DNA of 64,000 bases from Amanita rubescens. Taxonomy: Eukaryota > Basidiomycota > Agaricomycetes > Agaricales > Amanitaceae. Below the pieces are notes generated by a model. That model made no database searches. It saw only the letters and a list, made by a program, of their open reading frames with translations, and was not told the DNA's origin. This document shows positions 55,085-64,000 of the stretch, piece after piece; position 1 is the first letter of the stretch; each line of letters begins with the position of its first letter. The stretch is taken from assembly GCA_015039365.1 (NCBI GenBank), contig WION01000058.1, positions 62,001 to 126,000 of the forward strand. Direction: 5' to 3'. The translations under genes and the position numbers were made by a program.

Positions 55085-56205
55085 TTACAAAAATCCACTC
55101 TTGCCGGAACTAAACCGGTCCCCGAGTCCACGAGATTCTTTGATGAACTTGGATCGTTTCTCGTCATCCATCAACCGCCCCCCTAAACCCATATCCCTTG
55201 CATGATCCCAAATGACTGGTTTCTCATCATTGTCGTTCTTTTCGGAGGCCGCATGCCGTTCCAGCAACGATGGTCCCCGAACTCTGGTCTGAAAGAGGCA
55301 TCAATAAATAACATCCGTTAAAAACGCAGGCTCAAGGGTACTGACATTGTATTCCTCGACTCCGCGCCTAATATTCTCTTCATCTTTCTTCCTTCTCTTC
55401 TTCTCGTCTTCTTCTGGATCAGGGTCCGCCGCCCGCCGACGCTTGCCCATAACTTCGTCGGCGAGTCGCTGCTGTTTCTCAGCAGGCGTTTCTGTCCACA
55501 GCGAGTTATCCCCACCCCGAGAAGGAGCCGTCGACCTGGAGAACTGGCGAGGAGCTTTCAGCTTCGATGGGTCCAAAGCTATTAAAAAGATCGCGTGATA
55601 AGCATTCTGATCAGTTTGAGCGGGTGAACGGCAACCCACATCCAAGTAATTCAGACGAAGAAGGCGGCTTCAACATCCATTCTTCTCGTTTAAGAGCCTT
55701 GGGTTTGGAAGCTTCCTTGAAAATGCAGTCATTAGCTTTGAATGTTAGGATACAAGGAAATGCTTACTTCAATCTTTTTCCGCCTACTTTCTTCGACTTC
55801 CATGAACCGCTTTACGGCGTCTTCTTCCTCTCGACGAGGACCAGAAGGTGGTGGTCTGGGTCCGATTTCGTCGTCATCCTCGTCATCCTCATCGAAGGCA
55901 TGATTGGGGTGAGATAATTGAGCAGGCAGCGTCGGACCAATGGGCCGTCTGCCAGTGCTTGGACCAGGAGAACGAGACATTTTTCCAGAAACACCCTTTG
56001 TCACACTCTTAGTAGAAGGCGTATCTGGCATAGGACCAGCTGCGTTATCATCGTCTGACCCATCCTTGCTGTCATCCACCGGTGTAGTTGACCGATGCTG
56101 CAATAAGTTGGAATGTATCTGAGGCCCTATAGAGTTCGACACTGATTCTTCTTCTTCTTTCTGTTGCGGCGCGAGTAGGTGAGCTGGTATGTCTGGGCCA
56201 ATCAT
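55085..56205 (-). CDS. GPALPP-motif / DUF3752 protein
   Basis: ATG 56205 opens MIGPDIPAHLLAPQQKEEEE. This and later IGPTLPAQL, GPRPPPSGP and SIGPQI are the repeated Gly-Pro motifs that name the family (human GPALPP1 is a member). Acidic stretches (DSKDGSDDDNAAGP, FDEDDEDDDEIGPR) alternate with them. An intron near 55290-55345 joins the DUF3752 part: WTETPAEKQQRLADEVMGKR, KKRRKKDEENIRRGVEEYN, then RVRGPSLLERHAASEK and RDMGLGGRLMDDEKRSKFIK, ending RFSSGKSGFL. Family members are nuclear, with a proposed link to RNA or splicing factors (not established). Introns near 55590 and 55730 are short. Confidence 0.83.
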
Positions 56206-57108
56206 GGCCGCGGGGAACTTGTGATCATATTTACCTTGGATGGCTTCGACAAATAAAGCCACATAAGCACACATGCGCGGTACTTTGCTTGACCCAACAG
56301 TGGCGCTCTTGAACCTAATGGACAAGGGTGATGGATCCACTGGACAGCCGCCTCAGCTAGGAATCGCACGCTCAAGAAAGCTCTGATCACCCACGCATCA
56401 TCCCGAGAAACTATCACTAAAGAATTATTAGTTGAACTTGGAAAGTGCGAAACGTTAGGTGTCTTACGCCTGCGGAGCCTCTGATCAATTTCTTGATGAT
56501 GAAGACCAACTCCCTGTCTACTTCGGTGGTTCGTTTGTATCTAATGATGTAAAAATAGGAGAATTGTTGAAGAATTAAATATTTCACATTTCAGGGAACA
56601 TTTCGGGTGTAAATTCGGAGCAACTGAACTGAAGTATTTGGGATTTCGGAATGCCGGCGAAAAGAGTGTATTTTTGAGGTTTATTGGCTCCTGCATAACA
56701 GCTTCTGAAAGACATAGATTCAGATTGACTGATGAGCTATCTGAAAATCACAGAAATGATCGATTTCAGGAAACATCTCAGATGTAAATTCAGAGCAGCT
56801 GATAATCCAACGAAAAGCAAGGTAACAGGTACCATAGCATAAAGGCAACCTTCACATCGGAGCACGGCCCTGGTCGCAGGACGAAACAACTCAGCCCTCT
56901 CCCGCTTTTCGCTAAGGAAGATCAACAAATCAAGCGCTGCTTCGGTGTCCTTCCCACCAGCTCCCGCGACTTCCGCCAAAGCTTCACCGCCTCTGGTACC
57001 ACCCAGAACGCCTTTGGGATACGACCAAGCGCTAGGAGGGCAGCTATCCTTGTTTGTAACTTAGCCCGGTGAGCGAGCTCTCCATGAGGTAAAGCCTTCT
57101 ATAGCAAG
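56206..57108. other. Intergenic with a short degenerate direct repeat
   Basis: Two diverged copies of a 45-50 bp sequence lie at about 56585-56632 and 56762-56806 (TTTCAGGGAACATTTCGGGT against TTTCAGGAAACATCTCAGAT). A minus-strand open stretch at 56830-57000 (TEAALDLLIFLSEKRERAEL) looks protein-like but begins and ends without usable signals. It may be a gene remnant. Confidence 0.3.
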
Positions 57109-57365
57109 TTAATTAAACTTTCGAACATAGAATTTGACCACTTTGCCCTCCAACCGCTTGTCAACGAGCTCTTTCCAATAAATGGGGTCAAGCTCTTTCA
57201 GCGTGAGCTCCACGTCGTTGAGATTTTCCACGATCTCTGCCTCTGAATCCTCATCGCCGGCAGTTACGGCCGTCTGGTGTTGTTGTTCGTAGTGCGGGTA
57301 CAGTGAATGGACAACTTTGGACGCGAGTGAGAGGAGGGAATGTGCGCCGTCTAAAGTCATCATTG
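57109..57365 (-). CDS. Hypothetical protein, probable 3' exon
   Basis: The open frame carries LDGAHSLLSLASKVVHSLYP, an acidic linker (GDEDSEAEIVENLNDVE) and LKELDPIYWKELVDKRLEGK, ending VVKFYVRKFN at 57109. An ATG lies at about 57363-57365 (MMTLDG), just after a CTCAG that could be a splice acceptor, so the frame may continue upstream. Composition looks like a real helical protein. The family is not recognised. Confidence 0.4.
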
Positions 57366-57387
57366 TGCAATCTGAGGTGACATTCAC

Positions 57388-59992
57388 TTAGACCGTGCGT
57401 TGAAAACCAACGCCCTCCAGTCTGGTTCGGATTCGGTTATAAACAACACCTTAAAGTGCAGTGAATTAGTACTTGTAGATGTGGGCCACCAAGTGGCAGG
57501 TCCGAGGCCCCTCTCTTACATCAGGAAAACAGCTGGTTTTGCTTTGGCAGCTTCGGCTTTGCCAGTAGAGCATTCCTGGGCTTTAGCTTTGGGCATGCCC
57601 ACTTTTTAAGCTTTAGCTTTGGGTCTGCTGGCTTTTTGAGCTTTAGAATTTGTCCAAGTTGCTTTGATTGCTTTAGCTCTGACCATGACTCAGGCTTTCA
57701 AGGGAGATGAGAAACATATTTATCTTAAAATACTGTCTAAATACAAAGGTCAGGTTTCAAACACATGTCCACATTTGGTCCCAAATCCCTTGGAGTCCAG
57801 AGTGAAAAGGTGTAGAGATATTTCCTAGGTGCCACCGTATATAACTGTAAAACTTCTGACAGAATTCTGGAAATGTACATTTTGCGGGAGAACCACAGCT
57901 GATAAAAAAGATCGTGCCAAAACAAGCGAATTAGATAACTACGGCCGTTATGCATGAGAAAAGAACAAACGTAATGAGAATACCACTTACCTGGACAACT
58001 TGAGAACGCATAGCGATGAATGCATTGAACAAGAACTTTTGATTTGATGTGTAGGGAGGTGATGTTAAATCCCGCTTGCTGCTAGCAGACGAGGGAGGGG
58101 ATAGATCACGTACTTAAGGCTTAGGCACGAAAGTGTCAATGATGGTGGGAAAGTCCTGGTCCGAATTCTTTGGATGGGTAGCGGGAAGGCATTGATATGG
58201 CGAAAAGCCAGTCTAGAGGGTGAGTTGAGGGGTCACTCGAGAGAGCCAAGGAGGAGGATCACCATGTTTTCGTGTACCCGCAGTAAAGCCGAGAGATGAG
58301 AGATGGACAAGAACGGGCGGTTAAGTCTGCACACAGCTTGTCGATAAAGGTGATATTGATGGGTGAGGAAGACCAGAAGAGAGTTGAAGGGAGATCGTCG
58401 AAGGGCATACAATCGAACGGGATCAAGGCTTAAGAGCAGAGACTTATTTGGGAGACTTGGTGACCTGTTATAGGCGTAAGGATTACGCAGAGAGCTGAGA
58501 GCGGAGAAATTACCAAATCATGATTGATAATTTAGGACGTGTCTGAAGTGACGAGAGAAGCGATGATCTTCGTTACGAGAGGTGCTGGCGGGCTGCGCAG
58601 TAACGGAAGACGGAGGTGCTTGAGGGACGGGTGCGACATGATGACGAGGCTGATACTGTTGATGCTGCTGCAGGAGCGATGGCGCGTGAAGGGATGCATA
58701 GCGGGGGTGTACTGCAGTGTTGTAGCCACGGAGGGAGCCGCCTGCTATACTGGGAGGTTGGGACTGCATTGGTGGCACGCTGAGGTTTGCAGGGAGGGAA
58801 CGGTGTTCAGCGCTGGGCTGCGTACGAAGGAACGCAAGAGTTGGAAGCGCGAGATGGTGTTGGGGCGGTGGTAGCCGCACCTACATCGTCCAATTGGTCG
58901 CATTGGTGTCGGCGTCCAGACCAGTTGGTTGTATTTCTCGAGATGGGCACCGGTTATAGCTACGTGTGTGGTCAGAATACGAGAAAAATAATGAAGATAT
59001 CTCACTTGATCGGGGGAGCGCTAGCGTTGAAACCGGAAAGAACGAGTTGCGGGATTAGTCGGATGCGAAATGCGGCACTGAATCCAGCGTAGGGGGTGCA
59101 CCGCAGTGTTGTAGCCAAGGTGGAGGGACTCGCCCGGTACTGGGAGCCATGATGGATGCTAGCTGCCATGGACGTCGTAATAGACTACGTCGGATCGGAC
59201 TTTGTCGCTGTGTTGAACCTCGCTCTCTGCTGGGCGCGAAAGTGTCGATGACAGTCTTTGGATGATGCGGTAGAGTGACCGCATCCTGCGGAACGCACGG
59301 GATGGTGGCCGATGGTGCTGGGGTTGAGGGAAGTGGCTGGCTGGCAAGTACGGCGGATCGAGGGGCGTGAGATCTTTGAGGTGGACTGAGGGTGTACAGG
59401 GCTCTTCGGGCGTGGGTTTAGGATGGAATGGACGTGTTGTGAGGGCGAGGCAATGGGTGAGCGAGCATGACGATGTCGGGGAGCGTTGTGATGCGTGGGA
59501 AAGAGGCGTGTAGTCGCGGCTCGGTAAATGCCGATGTGCGGATTTTCCACTCGTATTCTGCTGGAATTCCACATTCCACGCGGAACGTGTATAGGCTGTG
59601 CCAGCCAAACTCGCTGTGGATACAGTGAATCAGTGATACAGATTCCGTGCAGAAATGGGGGGGGGGACTCACACGAAGTGCTCATTTTTAGTATGTGGAT
59701 TATATAATCCGGGATGTGCCGGCGTTTAACGGGAACAAGAATGGAGAGTCGTTTCAGATTATAAAACCGAGACCTACGTTTCACTACGGCCTCGGAACCT
59801 ACGTTTCACTACGGCCTCGGAATTACACAACTCTAAGCAAGGAAACGGGTCACTTGTGTTCTTGACGTTCCAGCCAATGGGCGGGGGAGCTTTCATTCGC
59901 GAGTGGACAAGTCAAAAATAATCCCATAAGTCCCTAACGGTAGCTGCATAAGTTCGTCGGGTGCATGAATTACTGAGCGGCAATCAAATTAG
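57388..59992. other. Low-complexity stretch without a supported gene
   Basis: 57530-57690 repeats CTTTAGCTTTGGG words (Lys/Ala-Lys codons on the minus strand) in a broken frame. 58518-58880 has a minus-strand Gln/Pro/His-rich ORF (LLQQHQQYQPRHHVAPVP) without clear ends. 59159-59608 is Pro/Ser/His-rich on the minus strand. The phrase CAGTGTTGTAGCCA recurs at 58714 and 59105. 59773-59822 is a perfect two-copy tandem repeat of 25 bp. Confidence 0.35.
59773..59822. repeat. 25 bp tandem duplication
   Basis: The unit begins CCTACGTTTCACTACGGCCT and occurs exactly twice, head to tail, in otherwise unremarkable sequence. Confidence 0.8.
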
Positions 59993-60883
59993 ATGAGGAA
60001 ACATGGTTCAAGGATTCCAACCTATTATCTCTGCCATGTTAAGTCGCGCCCGTGGTTGAGTTACGCGTTAGTTGAACTTGAAGGCGTTGTTTGGACCATA
60101 TTTCGTGACAAGGTGACAGACTCATCTTGGTTTCGTTCTGCCACTGTCGCCCCAAACGTACCGCACCGCTCCAAAGTCATGTCAACCAGGAGTCCGGAGG
60201 CTCTGCGCCTCACAGAAGCAATGACGAAGTACTTCATTCTATTCGAAACTTGTTCTCAATGTGTTCGAACTTTACCGAACAAATCGCAACTTTATCAGGA
60301 CGCATTGGAGAAATGGAAAAGCCGCTCGGAATTTTATCAACCGCCCCGGGGCGAGGGCGAGATTCTTCGCCGCCGTAGATGACGCTTGCAAAATTCAGTC
60401 AAGAACTCCCGAAAGGTACATACTCAACTCATTGCCGCTGCAACGCCCTTTCTCACCTTTCCAAGTTGTTACCTTATCGCTTTTGCATGTTCAGCTGGCA
60501 TTCGGATCATCATTGACCAAGATCTTCTGAAGCTCTGTGATCCTGATCGCCGCTATATTATGAACGAATCTACACGGCTCTCGTTCGTATTTACTGGTGT
60601 AATCATTTTTTACACATTTGTCTGCAGTTGTGAACACTTCATGGCGAGCAGAACGTCGAATCCGAGGGCGGTTGTCCAACTTCAATCGAAGCCACCTCTC
60701 GAGGAAATCATTGGTAAACAAGTCCGTTACCAAGACCCTTGGAGCGGAAAAACCACGGAATGTACCGTGGTGGATCACATAATGAGCCGCCTTAAAGGAA
60801 GGTATTACTTGACTACAGATGGCGAAGGGATGGAGGAGGAGGTCAGCGAAGAAGAAATGTGGGGTATGTTAGGGCCTGCATAA
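59993..60883 (+). CDS. Hypothetical protein with C-terminal beta-barrel-like module
   Basis: The C-terminal exon (after an acceptor CTGCAG near 60627) is the firm part: RAVVQLQSKPPLEEIIGKQV, RYQDPWSGKTTECTVVDHIM, GRYYLTTDGEGMEEEVSEEE, ending MWGMLGPA. Alternating strands and the basic/acidic pattern suggest a tudor/chromo-barrel-like fold, which is a guess. Upstream, one frame (about 60184-60378) reads as a helical segment, DEVLHSIRNLFSMCSNFTEQ then IATLSGRIGEMEKPL, and a TFIIDQD-like exon lies at 60497-60600. I could not fix how these exons join, so the span is approximate. Confidence 0.5.
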
Positions 60884-61115
60884 GTGTCGTGGCTAGGGCA
60901 TGGCTGTTCCTTCAAGTTGTCGGTTAGATGGTAGGTAGTTCGGTGTCTCAGGTAATTGAAGCTTCGGAAGAGGTCCATGTTGAGTTTCTCGATTGATCGA
61001 TGTCTCGTTTCAATCACGCGTCCGATTTTAACTTCAGACGAATCAGTATCCTAATTCTACAACATGCTACTTATAAAAATAGAAAAATAATACCCCAAGC
61101 ACTATAGGGACGAAA

Positions 61116-62392
61116 CTAAGTGAGCGGTGCGTTCCATTTTCCAGCCTCTTCAAATTCCCCCGACGTGGTGGTATCGAATCTCGCGTCCATACTCATCTTA
61201 GCTATCGCGCTCACCTCATCTTTACTCAACCCAAGCCCAAAAGGGGGTGGCGCCATCAGTAGCGCGTATTCCCCGATAAGAGAAGTACGGAACGGAAGGA
61301 TATCGTCAGTCTGGCATGTCCAATGTCAATACATGGGTGAAGGAGACACAATTTGACATACGCAAATTGCAATTGGATGACCGTGGTGGATATAGTATCT
61401 TATGTGATGTGCATCTAACGTAGGCACGGTTTTACACCTAGATGAATGGATGAGGGAGGGAGACCGAAGGGGTAGGTTGAATGCATACAAAAGGTTCGAG
61501 CTGAGGCATATCTCGATGCAAACCTGGTCGTCGTGTACTATTCTTTGATGCTCCCTAGTCAAAAAAGTGCCATGACCAAGTCGTTGCGGTTTATACGACA
61601 GTAATTTGAAAGTTTCAGGATCAGAATTGCCAGTGGTCTACTCATTTTGAGTGTTAGAACTGTAAAGCGAAGATATGGACTTGATACCTCAGCTATATGC
61701 AGAGTAATCCCGAGCCCCGCGTTTCTGACTTGCTCAAAGATTGGTTCGAAAGTGTTGACGTCGCCGGCTCTGGGATCGCCACATAAATCGATTCCAACGA
61801 CACGTCTTCCTTCTCGTTTGAGCTTCACAGCAGCCTCGACGCATTCCACCATGACCTCCATGCACATTCTCCGATCTAAACTGACGATAAATGCCGCTCT
61901 ATCCTTTGGGTATCTTTCGACCTCATCGAGAACAGTGCGGAGATAATCCTCCCTCGTCATTTCTTCTGTCTCCTTCGGCGTCGACCTCAGCTCGAGGTAC
62001 GTGCATTGGGGCGACTCCCCATCCAAGAACTCGGACAAGACAGCTCTTGTTGCATACGCAAGCGCAGCTCGCGTGGCCGTCAACGCGTATATCGCAGGAA
62101 ACAGAACGAAAAAGTCGTCTATCTTGTCTAAGGATATTCCACCCGAGAATTTCTTCACTCCAGCTCTGATATCTTCGTTGGGAATGGAGTTTGAGGACGA
62201 CGAAGTGCTGCGCGAGAGATACTCTTTGGCAAGGTGCTGTAGCGCCTCTAGTGGTATGGAGCCATTGAGATGTGCATGGAGCTCTGCTTTGGGTAGAGAT
62301 TGGATGAATGCGAGCTGATTTGGGCTAAGGGCCTTGAGAGCGGCGGCTGCGGGTCCTGCAATGGTATTTTTCATAACAGCTGTTTTCGTCAT
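61116..62392 (-). CDS. ADAL-type adenosine / N6-methyl-AMP deaminase-like protein
   Basis: The metal-binding start motif is KAELHAHLNGSIP (His-x-His). Then ISLDKIDDFFVLFPAIYALT, QCTYLELRSTPKETEEMTRE, VVGIDLCGDPRAGD and GITLHIAEV (metal/catalytic His). After further introns come QRLGHGTFLTREHQ (catalytic His) and HPIAICTDDILPF (Asp pair). The chain ends GEFEEAGKWNAPLT. So all key metal and catalytic residues are present. In ADAL/MAPDA enzymes the reaction removes the 6-amino or 6-methylamino group of (modified) AMP in the cytosol; the substrate here is inferred. Three ATGs are possible (62434, 62392, 62374). I prefer 62392 or 62374 because an AATATATAAAG TATA-like word lies at 62407-62417. Confidence 0.86.
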
Positions 62393-62434
62393 GAGTCGAT
62401 ATGCTCCCTTTATATATTGGGTCGCCTCGCGCAT

Positions 62435-64000
62435 AGAAGGAAAGTTATACGTACATGCAGAAAGGTTTCACTGGTGTCAGCATAGGGCCTGGCAAACAAA
62501 TTTCCACGCTACATAAAGAAAGGACGCCAAGACGCACATTATAAATAACTAGTGTAATATATTCTTGCCAGCTTCGCGAATATCGCTAGTGGTCCGCCGT
62601 CGTCGGTCGCGTTTGGACTCTGGCGGCAAGTTCCAGATGACGACAGTCACGACACGCACGTGTGGAACATGGCATCGAGGAAACCGTGGACAGCGTTTCT
62701 ACGAGAAGCATCACCCACGCCCAAAACAACTTCAAGCTTCAATACCCGTGGTTTACTCACATCTGATGTAATTCAGGGTCTATCTGGGTTACTTGCTAGC
62801 GCTCTACCATGATAGTTCTATCTCGACAACAGCCCTAAACGACAACCTACGTTCAACGGGTGATGCATTATTTACCTAGATTCAGGGTTTGGGTGCAACT
62901 TATTTTTTTATTTCTTCCATTTTTCAGCACTTTTCACACAGGTTCACCCGCGTCGGACATGACGAAACGACTAGGAGCTTGATCTTAAGCTTCAGGTATT
63001 TCAGTAACGAATTCGAGTGGTAGGGCACAGTTCTGCCCTTCTATCAGACGAGGGTAACACGGCGTATTCCAAAGCATAATTGTAGGCATTATACCGGCCG
63101 TGGCCCGTCAACATACATATAGCTCCTACATCCATGCCTAAGAATGCACTTGCATACGCCCATCGCGTTTGTCTCTCGGAGATTCCGAAGATCCGTATTA
63201 TTTTGTTCTACATCGTTGTGACCGTGGGTCCCTGCCATAGGAAATGGCCTTGTTGGAAGTGTCAAATCGATACTAGTGGGTGAGTACGTCTGAACTTTAA
63301 AATCAGATTCAGGAGAAGATGGGAAACTCCAGCCACTGTCCGATCTTAGATATTATGGAATTAGGCATCTATCGAACATGTCAATGTCCAAAATTTACTC
63401 AGACAACTGAATTGCCACTTCCCAAGTTCCATGCTGCTGTGGCTGATCTATAGACGGCAGATGAAGCGAACGGAGCCGCCTAGCATTGAACATTATCCAT
63501 CAGCATGATCACCTTCAAGTCCAAACAGCAGTCAAACCCACAAGTAAATGTGGTCCTACTATTGCAATCAAATTACGATAATGTGTACGAAGGCCAGGGA
63601 ATCAGTTAAAGGAGAACTCACGGCGTGTGATAAATATATTTTGAAAAGGTACGCTCGGACATAGTCTCCGTGGCTGACCTCATACACAGATGATAGTCGA
63701 TCTGTTATTATAGCTCGGAGTCCCATAATGATCGATTGCACGTCACGTAACGCGTATCAGCCACTAGGGACTGATCGTGTATGCTGCCGACATTGACAGT
63801 GCTCAACTCATTTTTCTCCTGACAAGGATAATTTTTAGCAATCTTACAGGGACGGCGATTAGACTATTGCATGTTCAGGATAGGAAACTGATAGCACCCA
63901 CGCCCATTTGCGTCTTGAAGCTATCCGCTATTGCTAGCATGCCTCTTCACAAAGCTTATCTTGAACAACACCGATGATCAACAGAAATATAAAAAATCAG
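62435..64000. other. Long terminal stretch without a supported gene
   Basis: About 1.57 kb. Short ORFs (for example 62565-62771 and 63777-63977, plus strand) have no family features, leader or splice logic. I see no repeat, RNA gene or transposon end. Confidence 0.4.

Noticed and set aside
57530..57690. Lys/Ala repeat protein encoded by CTTTAGCTTTGGG words
   Set aside because: The frame is interrupted by stops on both strands, so it is at most a remnant.
59159..59784. Overlapping Pro/His/Ser-rich minus-strand ORFs as genes
   Set aside because: Two different frames are open over the same stretch, which is a composition effect; no splice sites or domains support either.
1..64000. tRNA, rRNA or CRISPR features
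   Set aside because: I found no cloverleaf with a T-loop box that I could support, no rRNA core sequence and no regularly spaced repeats. A tRNA scan would be needed to exclude single tRNAs.

Overview
This window is nuclear DNA of a filamentous basidiomycete, most likely an Agaricomycete. Genes are densely packed on both strands and are cut by many short introns of about 32 to 80 nt. The recognisable proteins (Cdc53-type cullin, RSC1/2-type bromodomain-BAH protein, C2H2 factor ending its fingers in H-x3-C, GH71/GH99-like protein, FKBP12, ADAL-type deaminase) fit such a genome. I saw no tRNA, rRNA or CRISPR. Exon joins are my own reconstructions from splice sites and reading frame. Start codons and small exons are the least certain parts.

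Layout. Positions 1-9768 hold two related ARM/HEAT-repeat genes in tail-to-tail inverted orientation. A spacer of transposon debris lies between them: a LINE RNase H remnant and two copies of a 379-380 bp element with perfect 19 bp terminal inverted repeats. 10277-12982 is a cullin-1 gene. 13.1-16.8 kb is sparse, with a hypothetical membrane protein and a small secreted cysteine-rich protein. 16.8-36.8 kb is an accessory region dominated by a tandem family of single-pass membrane proteins: five readable copies and one wreck, all on the minus strand. Interleaved with them are a Ser-rich plus-strand gene, a secreted-protein gene built from symmetric micro-exons, and an F-box gene. One gene-plus-flanks unit has duplicated in tandem (about 24.4-28.0 kb and 28.0-32.1 kb).

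From 37.3 kb the window is mostly conserved single-copy genes: RSC1/2-like remodeller subunit (37.3-40.1), C2H2 transcription factor (40.7-42.2), GH99-like protein with a long disordered tail (43.2-46.5), divergently transcribed YFH7-like P-loop kinase (46.7-47.5), FKBP12 (49.2-49.8), FabG-like short-chain dehydrogenase (50.9-52.3), Ser/Pro-rich disordered protein (53.0-54.6), GPALPP/DUF3752 protein (55.1-56.2), a plus-strand hypothetical (60.0-60.9) and an ADAL-like deaminase (61.1-62.4). About 56.2-60.0 kb and 62.4-64.0 kb contain little I can support.

The genes do not form one pathway. The most unusual parts are the membrane-protein array with exchanged C-terminal tails, the micro-exon gene with its duplicated upstream region, and the terminal-inverted-repeat element whose removal restores a LINE reading frame.
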